A stretch of 64,000 nt of DNA from Simmondsia chinensis (Eukaryota; Streptophyta; Magnoliopsida; Caryophyllales; Simmondsiaceae): NCBI GenBank assembly GCA_018398585.1, contig JAGTTD010000005.1:36768750-36832749 (forward strand), read 5' to 3'. A model generated the notes under the pieces. That model was not told the origin of the DNA, made no database searches, and saw only the letters and a program-made list of their open reading frames with translations. The position numbers and the translations under genes were made by a program. This document shows, piece by piece, positions 11,501 to 23,424 of this stretch (positions within the stretch are counted from its first letter, which is position 1; every line of letters starts with the position of its first letter).

Positions 11501-14500
11501 GTAGTAATATATGGCTTGCATAAGTTGACATAGCTACATAAATGGGTTAAACGTGTTGAAAATAGGGTGACCCAATTTGAACCCAAATACAACCTAATTA
11601 CCTAAATAGGTTAAACATATCTAATGAAATTCAACCCGACTCCAAAAACCCCGATCACAATCCACTATCTTCATGTCATGTTAGATTTTGACAACTCTAC
11701 AGTAGAGAATGTCTCTCTCTGTCATATCCATTGACCATTGATGCATCTCTTTCTTGGGTGTATTTCAGTGACGGAACTATGTGAATATGTTGCCAATGTT
11801 GACGTTCAGATCGCAAGAGAATCCATCCGAGCTGTTGGGAAGATAGCACTGCAGCAGTATGATGTCAATGCAATTGTCGACAGGCTTCTTCAGTTTCTAG
11901 AAATGGAGAAAGATTATGTGACTGCTGAAACCCTGGTAAGTTTTTTCGAAAGTCCTAATGCAGTGAAATATATGTTGTGTTATGTACATATATCAAGGCT
12001 GCACGGAACTCCTTTGATGCTGACATTTCATGCTTAGAAATACGATGTGGCGTTTCGAAGTTAGATTTGTGTTTCAAGCATGTATCAAGCCTAATAGAAA
12101 CACGTTTCAAACAATCCTTGTATCATTTCATTAACCATTTCGAAGTTAGAGTTTTAATTAGTATGGACTTTATTTTGATATGTTATGCTTTGGCAGTTCA
12201 ATTAGTGACATTTCATTAGTTTTTCTTGCATATAATATATAGTGATATAAACACTCCCTCTACATTCCCGACCTTGGAAACTTCTATGGTTGTTTGCTCC
12301 CTCTTTCCCGCTTCTGTTCCTGTTCTAGCTTTTGCTGCTGTGGCATATATGACCTGATTGTGATTACTGCTGTAGCTAAATTGGTATAAGTTATTTGGAA
12401 CAGGTTCTGATAAAAGATCTGCTGCGGAAATATCCGCAATGGAGTCATGATTGTATAGCGGTAGTTGGAAACATAAGCAGCAACAACGTACAAGAGCCAA
12501 AGGCAAAGGCAGCTCTTATTTGGATGCTTGGAGAATATGCACAGGACATGGCTGATGCTCCTTATATTTTGGAAAGTTTGATTGAAAACTGGGAGGAAGA
12601 GGATTCCGCTGAGGTAATTTAACTACAAGGACTATCTCAATCCAAAATGCGTAAAATGTAGAAGAACCCATATTCCAAATGAAACAAATTCAAATCAAGC
12701 TGACTGACAAATGTTTATTATATCTTGGAAAGTTTGATTGAAAACTGGGAGGAACAGGATTCCGCTGAGGTAATTTAACTACATGGACTATCTTGATCCA
12801 AAATGCGTAAAATGTAGAAGAACCCATATTCCAAATGAAACAAATTCAAATCAAGCTTACTGACAAATGTTTCTTCTATTACAAAGACCCATTCAAGAAC
12901 AAAGAAATGACATTTTCTTGCAAATATTTTGCACCAAGTGTCACTGTCCAATGCCGGTCAAGACCCTAGCAACCCAAGTAGTTGCTTAGAACCTCCAATT
13001 TGTTAAGTGCTCCTTTTAAAAGTTAATTATATTATCAATTTGCTTCTATCGCATATCGCGGTTCATAATTGGTGAGACTTGTTTTAAGTGAGCCTCGACA
13101 CCTTGGTTACTGAAAGAGGGCTTACATATTAAAATTGTTTTGAGCCTCTAAAATCTCAGGACAACGATGTCAATAACCATGTATCCTAGAACTTAAACAG
13201 TATTTTGTGCTGAGTATTAAATTAGCTTAAATGGTTTTGTTATTACACAGGTGCGTTTGCATCTTCTCACAGCGGCAATGAAATGTTTCTTTAGAAGGCC
13301 GCCCGAGACTCAGAAGGCCTTGGGAGCTGCATTAGCTGCAGGAATTGCTGACTTTCATCAGGTACACGTTTAGCCCTCCTATTATTTCGGAAAGTTGAGC
13401 AAGTCACGAATTATGTTTGGCATCAACTGTAATCTATTGGTTGTTGGTTGGTTTTTGGTAGCTGACAGTTGTTGTTTGTTAGATATTGGTGAATCATAGT
13501 GTATAAAATAAAGGAATATAAATATCTTTTGTACCAACTCAATAATTTTGGTTTAAACTAAACATATGAAATGTGTTTTTATGAAGTCAAAAATAAAATG
13601 GTAAATAGATTTTTCTATCAAAAAGGAATAGCACTAAGGGAGAAAGAATATAGACAGAGCTATGACATAAAGCCCTCCAATCCTTCTACAGATAATCTAA
13701 TATTATATCAGCGAAACCCCTAAAGCTCTTAGTCCAAATAGCTCATAGAGAGACCACCTTTTCCCATAAAAACAGCTGAGCACTAACTAAAAGAAACTAT
13801 TACCAAACACACTATTTTGTTGTTTGACCAGTAAAAATGCTAAATGCTTCGTGAACAGCTAGCAGAAAGTTTTTTCCCAAAATTACCGATAATTGTTTCT
13901 AAGTTATGAAAGGAGCATATTGAGAGAAATCCATTGAAATTTCTGTTATAATGCAGGACGTTCATGATAGAGCCCTATTTTATTATAGGCTTTTGCAATA
14001 TAGTCAATCTGTAGCAGAGAAAGTGGTGAACCCACCAAAGCAGGCAGTCTCGGTATTCGCTGACACCCAGAGCAGCGAAGTAAAGGATCGTATTTTTGAT
14101 GAATTCAATAGTCTTTCTGTTCTATACCAGAAGGTAACTCAGTTTTACCCTTTCTTGTACTTCTTTAAAATGCACTGAACTATTTTTGAGATTATTTCTC
14201 TTACAGTGGTTGTGATTGACGCTTCTCGAGTTCTGCTGATGTCGGACTGTGTAGTTTAGCTAACTTGTTCACGCTTTTTCGCCTGTTATTGTAAATGTAA
14301 TAATATGGGACCGATAAACTACGAGTTTGCCCTACATAAACATGAAATTATACTATATATTGTATAAAAAGAAGTATTCAAGCTTGATTAGAAGCACCTG
14401 ATCCGTAGAATGACCCTAACTCTTCACTAGGGATTTATATGAGCTAAGCCAAGCGCGAGCCTCGTTTGCATTTAGCTTAGCTTGGGGTTTGCTCAATGTA

Positions 14501-16292
14501 CGCCAATCTTAGAAACTTCATGCTCAAGTTCAGCTCAGGATAGGCTCGTGTCTGAGCTTGCGTTGTGATCATTTAACTCAATTTAGGCTCGAGCTCGGCT
14601 CATTAGGCTCAGATTTGGTTGGATTATGTATATTTAAGCTAACAAATTGTATTAAGATGGATACATCTAGACCCACGAGCCTATAAGCTCGAGCTTCACT
14701 GGGTTCAAACTCAAAACTTGTTAAGCTTAATGACCCGAACCTTTTGAGAATAGGGTTTCTCTTAAAGAGATGACAAGTAACGAGGAACATGAAATTCTGC
14801 AGCCATCTTACATGTTCACTGACAAAGAACACCGAGGGCCATTCGAATTCTCAGACGAACCCGGGAATCTCCCAATCGGTCTAGAATCTTCTGATTCCGT
14901 TGTCCCAGTTCAAAGGGTTGAGGAAAACGACAAGGATCTACTTCTTAGCACGTCAGAAAAGGAAGAGAGTCGGGCTTCAAGCAACAATGGCTCGGCATAC
15001 AGTGCACCAGCTTATGATGCTTCTTCGGGCCCCCTCGTTTCCTTAGAGTCACACCCTTCTACGCAAATTTCACAGCCTAGCTTGGCCATCGATGATTTGC
15101 TTGGTTTAAGTTTATCTGCGGATTCAGCACCGACTCCGGATCCAGCTCCAGCTCCAATAAGACTGAACGCAAAAGCTGTTCTAGATCCTGGTACTTTCCA
15201 ACAAAAATGGCGCCAATTACCGATATCTATAACGCAGGTTCGTTGTAACGCCTTTTGTTTCTCTATTTCCTCGTGCTACCTATACTATTGCTTTAGCTAT
15301 TGGATTGTAGTTATGCTGCTCCTAGTGATCTTTAGCATAGAATCAAGTAAAGGTCGTTAAATTATGTATAGTCATTATCCAGTGAATTTTAAGCTAACTG
15401 TTACACAACTGGTCAATACGCAACAATATTTCCATCAATTGTTTTCGCCTTTACGATGCCTATAGATCATTTTTTTTTTATTGAACATACTTACAATTGT
15501 GTTTTGACATGTTTACTATCATAATGGTGTTAAAGGGTTATTTACATCATAACCCTGTATCCTTTGTCCACCGTGTCGATTTGATCTTTATACTTCTAGC
15601 TGTATTAATTTAATCTCTGTACGATTTATATTGTGTCAATTAGTAGTAAAATCAACAGAAAGTTGGCAATGTAATTTTAATGGTTGAGTCACATGTGGAT
15701 TTAAATTTGGATCAGCGATTGAGTTTGTATTTGATCACTTGCATCTGACATATGACCGGGTCCTTAAAAGTTATGTCATTAACTCCTTTTTCCCCGTAGG
15801 ATTGAAAAAACTATTCTTTAACATCTTTCCAGAAAAGAAGTTTGGACACATAGGATTTACATTGATTAAAATAAAAGCACTATATATTGACATAGTGGGA
15901 GTACAGGGACCTTTTATATAAATAATTAAAGATTTAGTGATCGCATCGGCTTTTCATTGGTCTTTCTGCAAATTTGGCACGTAACAACTTATATGATGCA
16001 GGAACTCCCAGTAAGTCCTCAGGGAGTTGCAGCACTGACGACGCCTCAGTCTCTTCTCCGACACGTGCAAAGCCACTCTATACATTGCATTGCGTCAGGC
16101 GGTCAAGCCCCGAATTTCAAGTACTTTTTCTTCGCTCAGAAAATGGATGAACCGTCAGCATTCCTAGTCGAGTGCGTCATCAACACATCTTCACGTAAAG
16201 CCCATCTCAAGATCAAAGCCGATGATCAAAGTTCGTCTCAAGCTTTCTTTGATTTGTTTCAATCCGCTTTCTCTAAGTTCGGTTTGTCTTAG
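5574..16292 (+). CDS. AP4B: AP-4 adaptor complex subunit beta (beta-adaptin family)
   Basis: Exons: 5574-5629, 7253-7769, 8833-8957, 10041-10239, 10842-11070, 11769-11935, 12404-12613, 13251-13361, 13957-14133, 14803-15237, 16002-16292. All introns are GT-AG and all junctions are in phase, giving 838 codons plus TAG, close to the roughly 840 aa of Arabidopsis AP4B. Residues 20-597 form the helical-repeat Adaptin_N trunk (blocks KKMCYLYVSNYAKCNPDL, EDPMIRGLALRSLCSLRV, KAKAALIWMLGEYAQDM). Exon 10 is the Ser/Pro/Ala-rich hinge (598-742), with a DDLLGLSL patch. Exon 11 is the C-terminal beta-appendage. The AP-4 complex forms a clathrin-independent coat at the trans-Golgi network and sorts cargo towards vacuoles. 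The start is the first ATG and gives the short MAPPAYQSQ leader. Introns carry SINEs and other repeats. The gene appears intact. Confidence 0.95.
5700..6180 (+). repeat. 180-bp tandem repeat in AP4B intron 1
   Basis: The motif GTGTGAGTGAAGAGATCAAA near 5715 returns at exactly +180 (5895) and, more diverged, at +360 (6075). Each unit also holds TTGGTTTTAGAATGGAAAGC and TTGGGCTTATGTGGAT. About 2.6 units are present. A diverged single copy lies at 20765-20935. Confidence 0.8.
8095..8221. repeat. Short near-perfect inverted repeat in AP4B intron 2
   Basis: The left arm at 8095-8122 begins AGATCTATGCCCCTTAAT. The right arm at 8198-8221 is its reverse complement apart from a 4-nt bulge (TGAA on the left). 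The loop is about 75 nt. As RNA this would fold into a strong hairpin. It could be a tiny MITE relic or an accidental hairpin; nothing shows that it is processed. Confidence 0.6.
9127..9153 (-). mobile_element. 27-bp 3' tip of the 5S-type SINE, with target duplication
   Basis: The insert is the reverse complement of the SINE 3' end (CTTGAGGCACTGGG, then a GTT-rich tail). It lies between exact 13-bp direct repeats TAAAGGAAACATA (9114-9126 and 9154-9166). The reading is an extreme 5' truncation at insertion. It sits in AP4B intron 3. Confidence 0.75.
9784..9950 (+). mobile_element. 5S-type SINE, 5' truncated (copy A)
   Basis: The copy starts inside the 5S part (GTAGTACCAGGATGGGCTGA), continues through GGGAAGTCCTCACCCCTCAG into the body (AACAACCTCTCTTTAGG, GAAGGGGAAGGCTGCGTAC, GCCCTTTGGACACTGG) and ends at a weak GTTGCT tail. 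TCTTGAGTA at 9785-9793 and 9963-9971 may be the target duplication, partly overlapping the element. It lies in AP4B intron 3. Confidence 0.8.
11225..11700. repeat. Decayed GGGTTAAAC/AACCCGAC-type repeat in AP4B intron 5
   Basis: Runs such as AACGGGTAACCCTCTAG, AAATGGGTTAAACGTGTTGA and TTCAACCCGACTCC resemble the insertion within the hAT transposase near 3255-3416. No clear ends or target duplication were found. Confidence 0.4.
12569..12880 (+). repeat. 156-bp tandem duplication spanning the end of AP4B exon 7
   Basis: Unit 1 (about 12569-12724) contains the last 45 nt of exon 7, its GTAATTTAAC donor and intron sequence. Unit 2 (about 12725-12880) repeats all of this with only a few changes, placing a second, intact copy of the exon end and donor (12769/12770) inside the intron. 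The first unit keeps the reading frame of the gene. Confidence 0.93.
13420..13820. repeat. Decayed dispersed repeat in AP4B intron 8
   Basis: Around 13660-13770 the blocks AAGCCCTCCAATCCTTCTAC and GTCCAAATAGCTCATAGAG have diverged counterparts in RABG3 intron 6 (25470-25570: GAAGCCCTCCACTCTC, GTCCAATGAGCTCCTAAG). This suggests a shared old repeat. Borders are not visible. Confidence 0.35.
14405..14757. repeat. GAGCTCGAGC-type element in AP4B intron 9
   Basis: The stretch is rich in GAGC/GCTC words (GGCTCGAGCTCGGCTCATTA, GCCTATAAGCTCGAGC). Related stretches lie at 25596-25910, 26285-26700, 26906-27476, 31020-31830 and 32523-32921. The copy at 26906-27476 has an 8-bp target duplication, which suggests non-autonomous hAT elements. 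Confidence 0.5.
15515..15930. repeat. Decayed AT-rich repeat in AP4B intron 10
   Basis: Blocks such as TTGTGTCAATTAGTAGTAAA and GTCGATTTGATCTTTATAC resemble the 3'-flank sequence at 16930-17240 (TTGTGTCAATTTAATACAAA), so both look like copies of one dispersed repeat. No ends were found. Confidence 0.35.
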
Positions 16293-17356
16293 AATGTCAT
16301 TCGGAGGCTCCATTTGAAATTAAAAAAATTTGGAGGAAAGAAAATTTAGGGCTACAAATGAAAGAAATGGAAAATGACGAGGTGGAGCCAGCATTGGGGC
16401 TGCAGTGGAGCGGGCCGAGTGAGTTTGGACCGCAGTTTATACTTTCCCGGTTTTTGGATCCGTTTTTAGAGGAAACTAATTTTCCTCAAAAACTATCGTT
16501 GCGTTGCAAACGTACGAAAATACTTTCCTTCATATTTTTTTCCTTTCAAAACATTCTCCGAGTTCCAAACGAATCCGTACTTTTTTCTCAGCTTGCGAGC
16601 GTCTCAAGAGTTAAATATGTCGAATTTGTGTTCGTCTTTGTATGATGAGACAGAACATAATAAATATGTTAAATTAGTTAGTTCGGTTAAAAGATGTCAA
16701 ATTGCTTCCTTTTCACGACAAAATCGACTGGTCTTTTGTCGTGTTAGGGTTTCCGTCATTGCATTTGGCACATTTATGTTGTGTTATTATGTCGTATCAG
16801 ATTTTGCTAGCGGTATTTTCTTGGCAGTGAATTGGAATCTTGCATTTTGCAGTCTTAACCATCTTATCTTCATGTAATTTGTTGAGAGAAAATATTTGTG
16901 ATTTTTTCACCTTGTGTGGTTTGTCTATATGGATTATTATGTCATCGGTCTGTACTTTGTTCATTGTGTTAATTTAGTTTCTATACTTTAAATTTGTGTC
17001 AATTTAATACAAAAGTTAAATTGACATCAGATTGTTGGTGACGGGTTTTTTAGTGATCGAGTTTCATGGGCGGGTTTAATTGGGTCAAGAAATGAGTTTT
17101 ACTCGGTTATTGTATCTAACATGATTATATCATTAAAAACTACATTATTAAGTTAATTTTATTTTCTTATATGATTAAATTGATACAATATAAATTCTAT
17201 GGAGATTAAATTTATATAATTAAATATAAAAGAAATAAATGAGTATGCCATCATCTCTCTTTATGGTGAGATTCATGCATTGACCTAATGTCAACTTAAT
17301 CCTCAAGTTTACTTTAAAACTAAATAATCACAAACTACCAAAAAAAAAAAGAGGGG
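16293..17356 (+). other. AP4B 3' flank and intergenic DNA
   Basis: This is the probable 3' UTR and downstream region of AP4B. Open frames at 16358-16877 have no family resemblance. From about 16930 the sequence is a decayed dispersed repeat also seen in AP4B intron 10. Confidence 0.5.
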
Positions 17357-17900
17357 GGTTATTTATATATTAGTGTTCTAATATTTTTTAAAATAATAAA
17401 AAAAGATTCTAATTTTTTTGAACTATTGAAAAGGTTCTTAAATTTTTTTTGTATTAATAAAAAGGTCCCTCTCGAGCATGATGATATCATTTTTCATCGA
17501 TAGAGCTGATATGACAAATGTATTTTATTCATGCTATAATAAAATGATCTAAAGTACGCTTCAACATTCTTATTTTTACTTTATAAGTATGAAATTCGAG
17601 ATATTGTATTATGTAGAAGTTATCTGTTTCGCTTAATTTGTTTCAAAATATAGTTATTAAATGGTATTTTTATCATTTAATGTAGCATTAATAAAACTGC
17701 AGCTGTCATGTCAACTTTATCGACTAAAAATGACATCGTTACATTAGAGATTAGCCTTTTTATTAATGTGACAAAAGGTTAGGGGCATTTTTATTAATAC
17801 AATAAAAACTTATAGGCCTTTTTAATAATTCAAAAATGTTAGAATCTTTTTATTGTTTTTAAAAATATTAAGGTCCTAAAATATAAATAATCTAAAAAAA
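17357..17900. mobile_element. Long-terminal-inverted-repeat (foldback) element
   Basis: The left arm (about 17357-17530) and right arm (about 17690-17900) are inverted copies over roughly 170 bp. The left arm has ATTATTTATATATTAG-like, GATTCTAATTTTTTTGAA, TATTAATAAAAAGG and GATATCATTTTTCATCGATA. The right arm has the reverse complements TTAGAATCTTTTTATTG, CCTTTTTATTAATGTG and TATCGACTAAAAATGACATC. The spacer is about 160 bp. No coding capacity. Related half-copies appear near 41255-41400 and 62895-63000. Confidence 0.7.
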
Positions 17901-18795
17901 ACCAACACTGATCAAAAAAAAAAAAAGAACTACATCTTCACAACTAACTAAATCGTACATGAATCAGATTGACACAATTAAAAAATATAACAACTAAATT
18001 AACACAATGATTATAACATAAGTAACTATAAAAAAAAGTATTTATTATTTTCCTAATATTAACAAAAAAAACTGCCTTTATAATAACACTAGCCTAAAAA
18101 ATTAGCAGAATTTTATTTGGGTTAGTGTTATTGTCAGCATAAAACTGTTATTGTTAAGGCAAGATTGTAATTTTTAAAAAAAATTTTGTACTCTCACTAT
18201 CTATAAATCACATCGTTGCTCTAATAATAATAATTTATACACTAACAATAACAACTATATTATAAAACTATAGACCTATTATACTCAAGAGTGAGAAAAT
18301 AAAAATACAAACTCAAACATACTCAATATTTTATTATTAAATATTTCTTCTCATTCTCTCAATTCACTCTTTCATTTTTCTTCTTCTATTCACATACCTT
18401 GTTTCTCCAGTTGCGCGTGCACGTATATATAATATATAATATACAGGCGGTAGAAATTCTTACCCATAAAAAAAAGTGGATATATATGTGTATAAAGATC
18501 TTTTACATAATTTTTAATTTTTTAAAATATTTAATAATATCTAATTTTGATTATAAAAATTTATATCCAAAAAATATCTAATATTATCACAAACTAAAAA
18601 TTTTTATTTTTTTATTTTTTGGGACAAGTATTTTGAAAGAGTACTCCATATGACAGCAACGAGATGCAACTAATTTCTGCCAAGAACATTTCCTCCTAAC
18701 ATTCCTCTGTCCCCCTCTCTCTGCATTTGGTAACCACCAGATTCAAACGAGTTTGAATTTCACAGCACAGTAACCGTCGATCTTCGTACTCAATC
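17901..18795. other. Intergenic DNA and probable RABG3 promoter/5' UTR
   Basis: AT-rich DNA without recognisable repeats, followed from about 18650 by pyrimidine-rich sequence (CATTCCTCTGTCCCCCTCTC) that looks like a plant 5' UTR just ahead of the RABG3 start codon. I found no convincing TATA box. Confidence 0.5.
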
Positions 18796-20560
18796 ATGGC
18801 TTCGCGCCGCCGGATGCTTCTCAAGGTCATCATCCTCGGCGATAGCGGGTTCTCTCTTTATCTTTCTTTCCAATTTTAGTTCGAATTGGATGAAATTAGG
18901 GTTTTCTTGCTTAATTTTGGTAATCTTGTTGATCTTTGTGTTGTTTGTGTGTTGATTGCAGTGTAGGCAAGACGTCGTTGATGAACCAGTATCCTTGAAT
19001 CTTAATTTGATAGATTTAGGTTTTTTCTTAGGAATTATCACTTAGGTATCCTTGAGATTTGAGTATTTATTAATTATGTATCTTGACATTTCAATATATG
19101 CAATGAGGTATTCTGATGTTTGGATATTTTATCACCTAAGTATATTGTTTCAGAATTTGATGCATTGTTATACCAATCTGGACAATTTTTTTTTATACTT
19201 AAAATGCTGATATAGTACATAATTACGACCATATATAGAAGTCATGCTAATTTTTTTAGCAAAAAATTAGCAATTATGATAAAGAATTCACGGAATGTTG
19301 ATGTAAACTACCTAAATATTGTCGACGCCATGTGTCATGTTAGCATTCTTTTCCAAAAAAAGTCAAATTCTAAAGACGATACCAATACATCGTCGGAATC
19401 TTGTTCCATTTTAGCATTTTCAAACGAAAATCTGTCACATTTCGACAACAGCGCCTGATTGATAAAATTGTAAAACTTCACGGTACTTAGGTGATAAAAT
19501 GTTTAAATTTTAAGGTACCCTATTGTATATATTGAAACGTAATGATAATTTCCCTTTTTCTAGAAGGTGGATGATTGATCATGATGTGATTAACCTTAAC
19601 TATGTGATCAGATTTGTGAATCATAAGTTCACTAATCAGTACAAAGCCACAATTGGGGCGGACTTCTTGACTAAAGAAGTTCAAATTGATGACAGGCACT
19701 TCACATTGCAGGTGACCTTTTTGGATCAACAATTTTAGTCCTTTCCTTTTTTGTGTCTTTTTATAATTATTTTATTTATGATCAGGGCTGATCAAGATTT
19801 CGAGCAACCCAAGCAATTGCTTGAGATCCCTAATTTATTTCGAAGGTTACCTGGACTATAAATTTGTGAAGAAGTGATCTATGTATAATATAATATAATT
19901 ACTTATATTTATATATAATATAAAACCACATATTAATTGATATTGTAATATGATGCGTACCCAAATTAGCTATTTGGGATCTATTAGTATTAGGGTAGCC
20001 CAATAGGTAGTATAGTGGGTCCCATCTAGGAAGGGGTTATTCTATAAATAGGGGGTCACTGTATCACAAACTATCAATGAAATCAAATGTAATCTTTTAT
20101 GTTTTCTCTCATATCTCTTTACTTTTAGTATCTTTCCTTTAGTTTCATTATATTTTCCCATTTAGGTCGTATTATAATATAAAAGCAAAAAAGCAACATT
20201 CCCGGTGCCTTAAGGGCTCGCGCCTAAGCAGGGTCCGAAGGGGTGGATGTACGTAGCCTTTCCCTTCAGGGTAGTACCTTGAAGGGAGGCTATTTTCGAG
20301 AACCCCCAACCTAAGGGATGCAACACGGGGACTTCTTAGGAGGTCATTCATCTTGGTACTACTCTCGCCCAAGAAGGCTTAACTTCTAAGTTCTAATAGG
20401 ATTTGGAGCTTGCGTGTCAGTATCCTCTTAGGTAGGTCGTATTCTAATATAAGGTAGGTTATTTGAAGTGCTTATGTTGGACTAAACATCAGAAATAGGG
20501 CCCCGTTGATACAACCTGCTATGGGCCCCTAAAATATCCGGACTGGCCCTATTTCTGATA

Positions 20561-20600
<40 letters not shown>

Positions 20601-23389
20601 TTTCCTTCCAAATACGGCATTGAGTAAACCTTAAGTAGTGTTACGTTTGTTCGAATCTTGGGCTTCCTTATAGACGCAAGAAAATTGCTGGGTAATGTGA
20701 ACATATTCTACAGCCGGATATCATGTTATCATTTGATTAATTTTGAAGAATCTGGTTGGTTCACTAAGCTGTATATTGTCGAGGAGTACACGTGTGAATC
20801 TAGTAATAAAGTTCTACATTGAAGTTGTGGCAAACAAAGAGATCAATGTATAAGTGTAGTGTAATATCCTAATACCAACTGTTCTTGGATGGAAACTTCC
20901 TTGGGCTTATCTTTGAATCTCACATAATAACATCATGGGTTTGGCAGAAATCCATTGGGGTATATGTGTATGTGTGTGTATGTATATATATATGTATGTA
21001 TGTATATTTATGAAATTAGATGCATTATATGTAGCAGTAACCTAGAACCGGTTCCAAACAGAAGACTGGTCAGCCTTTTCTTTAATTTCTGTATGAATGG
21101 ACCGGCATTGTGATCATTGACCACACATTTTGTGGATTCTAATGTTTTTGCTGGGGAAATCATGTTGATTAAACGGGTTTGCATTTTTTAAACTTGAATC
21201 ATTGAATTGGACTCTTAAGTCCCATTGTACACTTGTACTAATGAATGCTAAAACGGAGAAAATTGCTGATTTGTTTAGATAATTTGTGGGTACTGACATA
21301 TTTCTTAGCTCATGATTGAATTTAGATATCCGCAGAGAAGCGTGAGGAATGTGGGAAACTGGTTTAATTCGTTGGCTTTGTGAACTTAGATCCAAAAGAA
21401 GCTCTTAATTTGTTTACTGTTGATTTCTGGGTGTAGGCGATTTACTTCATAATTGATTGCACAATATGGCAATAAGTATGTATTGCAAGCGTAGATGTAG
21501 AGAACTATGGGAATGCTGAAGCAATGTTTCTTCTCTTTCTAAAGCTGTCCCGTTTGCTTTTCCCTGCTGGATAAACCATAGCAGTTCCCGAGACCAATCT
21601 ATTGCACCATACGAAAAGATTGCTTCCCGAATCTTCTAGAAAGCTGGCTCTGAAAGAACAGGCAACCTTTTGATGTTGAATATATCATAGTTGTTGGAAA
21701 CTCTTAAAATGCTAGCGTTTCATACTTAGAAACGTGATTCGATATTTTGAAGTCAAATGCGCCTTTCAAATGCTTATCAAACTAAATGAGAACACAATTT
21801 GAACTATGGTTGGATCATTTTGATAAAAAGATGATTAGTTAGCTAATTATATAACTTGTGAATTTTCCTAATCTTATTCATTGGAGTACTTAATTTTCTT
21901 AATTATTACTTAATATGGACTTTATTTTCATATTTTATGTTTTAATGGTTCAATCAATGGCGTTTCTTCTATACCTAATTTATAGCAATATAAATGCTCT
22001 ATCCATGCTCCCAACTTGAAAATTTTCTATGATTGTCCCCTTTGTTCCTGCTCCCGATCTCTCTTCTGTGTCATGCAACTATCGAATATATATCCCGTTG
22101 GGTGCTTTATTTATCTCACTTTTTCATATAGATATTTTACCCTCAAAAATTGATGTAGGAACGTATAGGGGAAAATTAATAGGTGTTGATTGTGGCGAGA
22201 TTAAAACCCACTATAGCGAAGCCATTTTCATCACCCTAGTAGATTAAGCTAGGGATACATATATGTTGTTATCTTGGCGAGGTTAGGAACCTCACAACAG
22301 CGAAGCCTATTTCTCCACATTACCAAGGGTACAGAAAACTCTCAATCACAGAGAGAAGTAAAGAGAAAAACTCTTAAAGCTTTAATTGAATAATGAACAT
22401 TGAATAAATGACAATGCTCAATTGCTCACCCCAAGGGGTATTTATAGACTCATAAAAAGAAATTAAGTGAGACCCAGTAAAAAGAAATTAACTAAATAAC
22501 AAAGAAAATAGCTAATCAATCTTGGGCTAGGTTTCATGGATCAACTTTGGGCCAACCTTCATGGACACTCCATGTCAAAAGTAAACCGCTCTTTCGATTT
22601 CTTAAACGGTGCTTGCCTGCAATGCTGCTGTGAATTGACAGTGGATCGTTTTGTCAGATATGGGACACTGCTGGTCAGGAAAGGTTCCAGAGCCTCGGTG
22701 TTGCTTTCTACCGGGGCGCTGACTGTTGTGTTCTTGTGTACGATGTAAATGTCATGAAGTCATTTGACAATCTCAACCGATGGAGAGAAGAATTTCTGCT
22801 TCAGGTGTTTTTCAAAGCATTCCTGTTTATTCATTTAATAGTGTAAAAACTTTAAAGCAGAATTATAATCTTTGACATTATGCTAAATGTACAGGCCAGT
22901 CCACATGACCCTGAGAATTTCCCGTTTGTTGTATTGGGGAACAAAACAGACGTGGATGGTGGCAACAGCCGAGTGGTAAGATCACTTTTAGCCTGTTTTG
23001 GAACGCAAAATTTAGGGACCATTTTGGTTTAGGCGAGAGACTAATTTTGTCATAAAATAAGAACATTAGGGACCATTTTGAGAAAAAGAAAAAATAAGGG
23101 ACTAATTTGAATAAAGTTACAAATATAAGGTACCATTTTGAATAGAAAAAAAAATGTAAGAGGCTAATTTGAACAAATTTCAAAATATTAGGACTAACAA
23201 ATTAAATAATTCTAAAATCTGACAGAACATGACAACATAATATGTACATGTAACATGGCACAGTTATAGAGTTTGAATTGGTTTTTTTTTTTTTTTTTTT
23301 TTTTTTTTCTTAGAAGGGTGGAATTTGGGTTTCGTTCATGTAAACCCATTTCCAATCCCAACACGTTTAAATGTGGTTTTAAACTAGAC

Positions 23390-23424
<35 letters not shown>

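Noticed and set aside
14770..14802. Separate gene starting with the ATG at 14770
   Set aside because: The frame upstream of 14803 is intron. The CTGCAG acceptor at 14802 and phase agreement with exon 9 make it AP4B exon 10.
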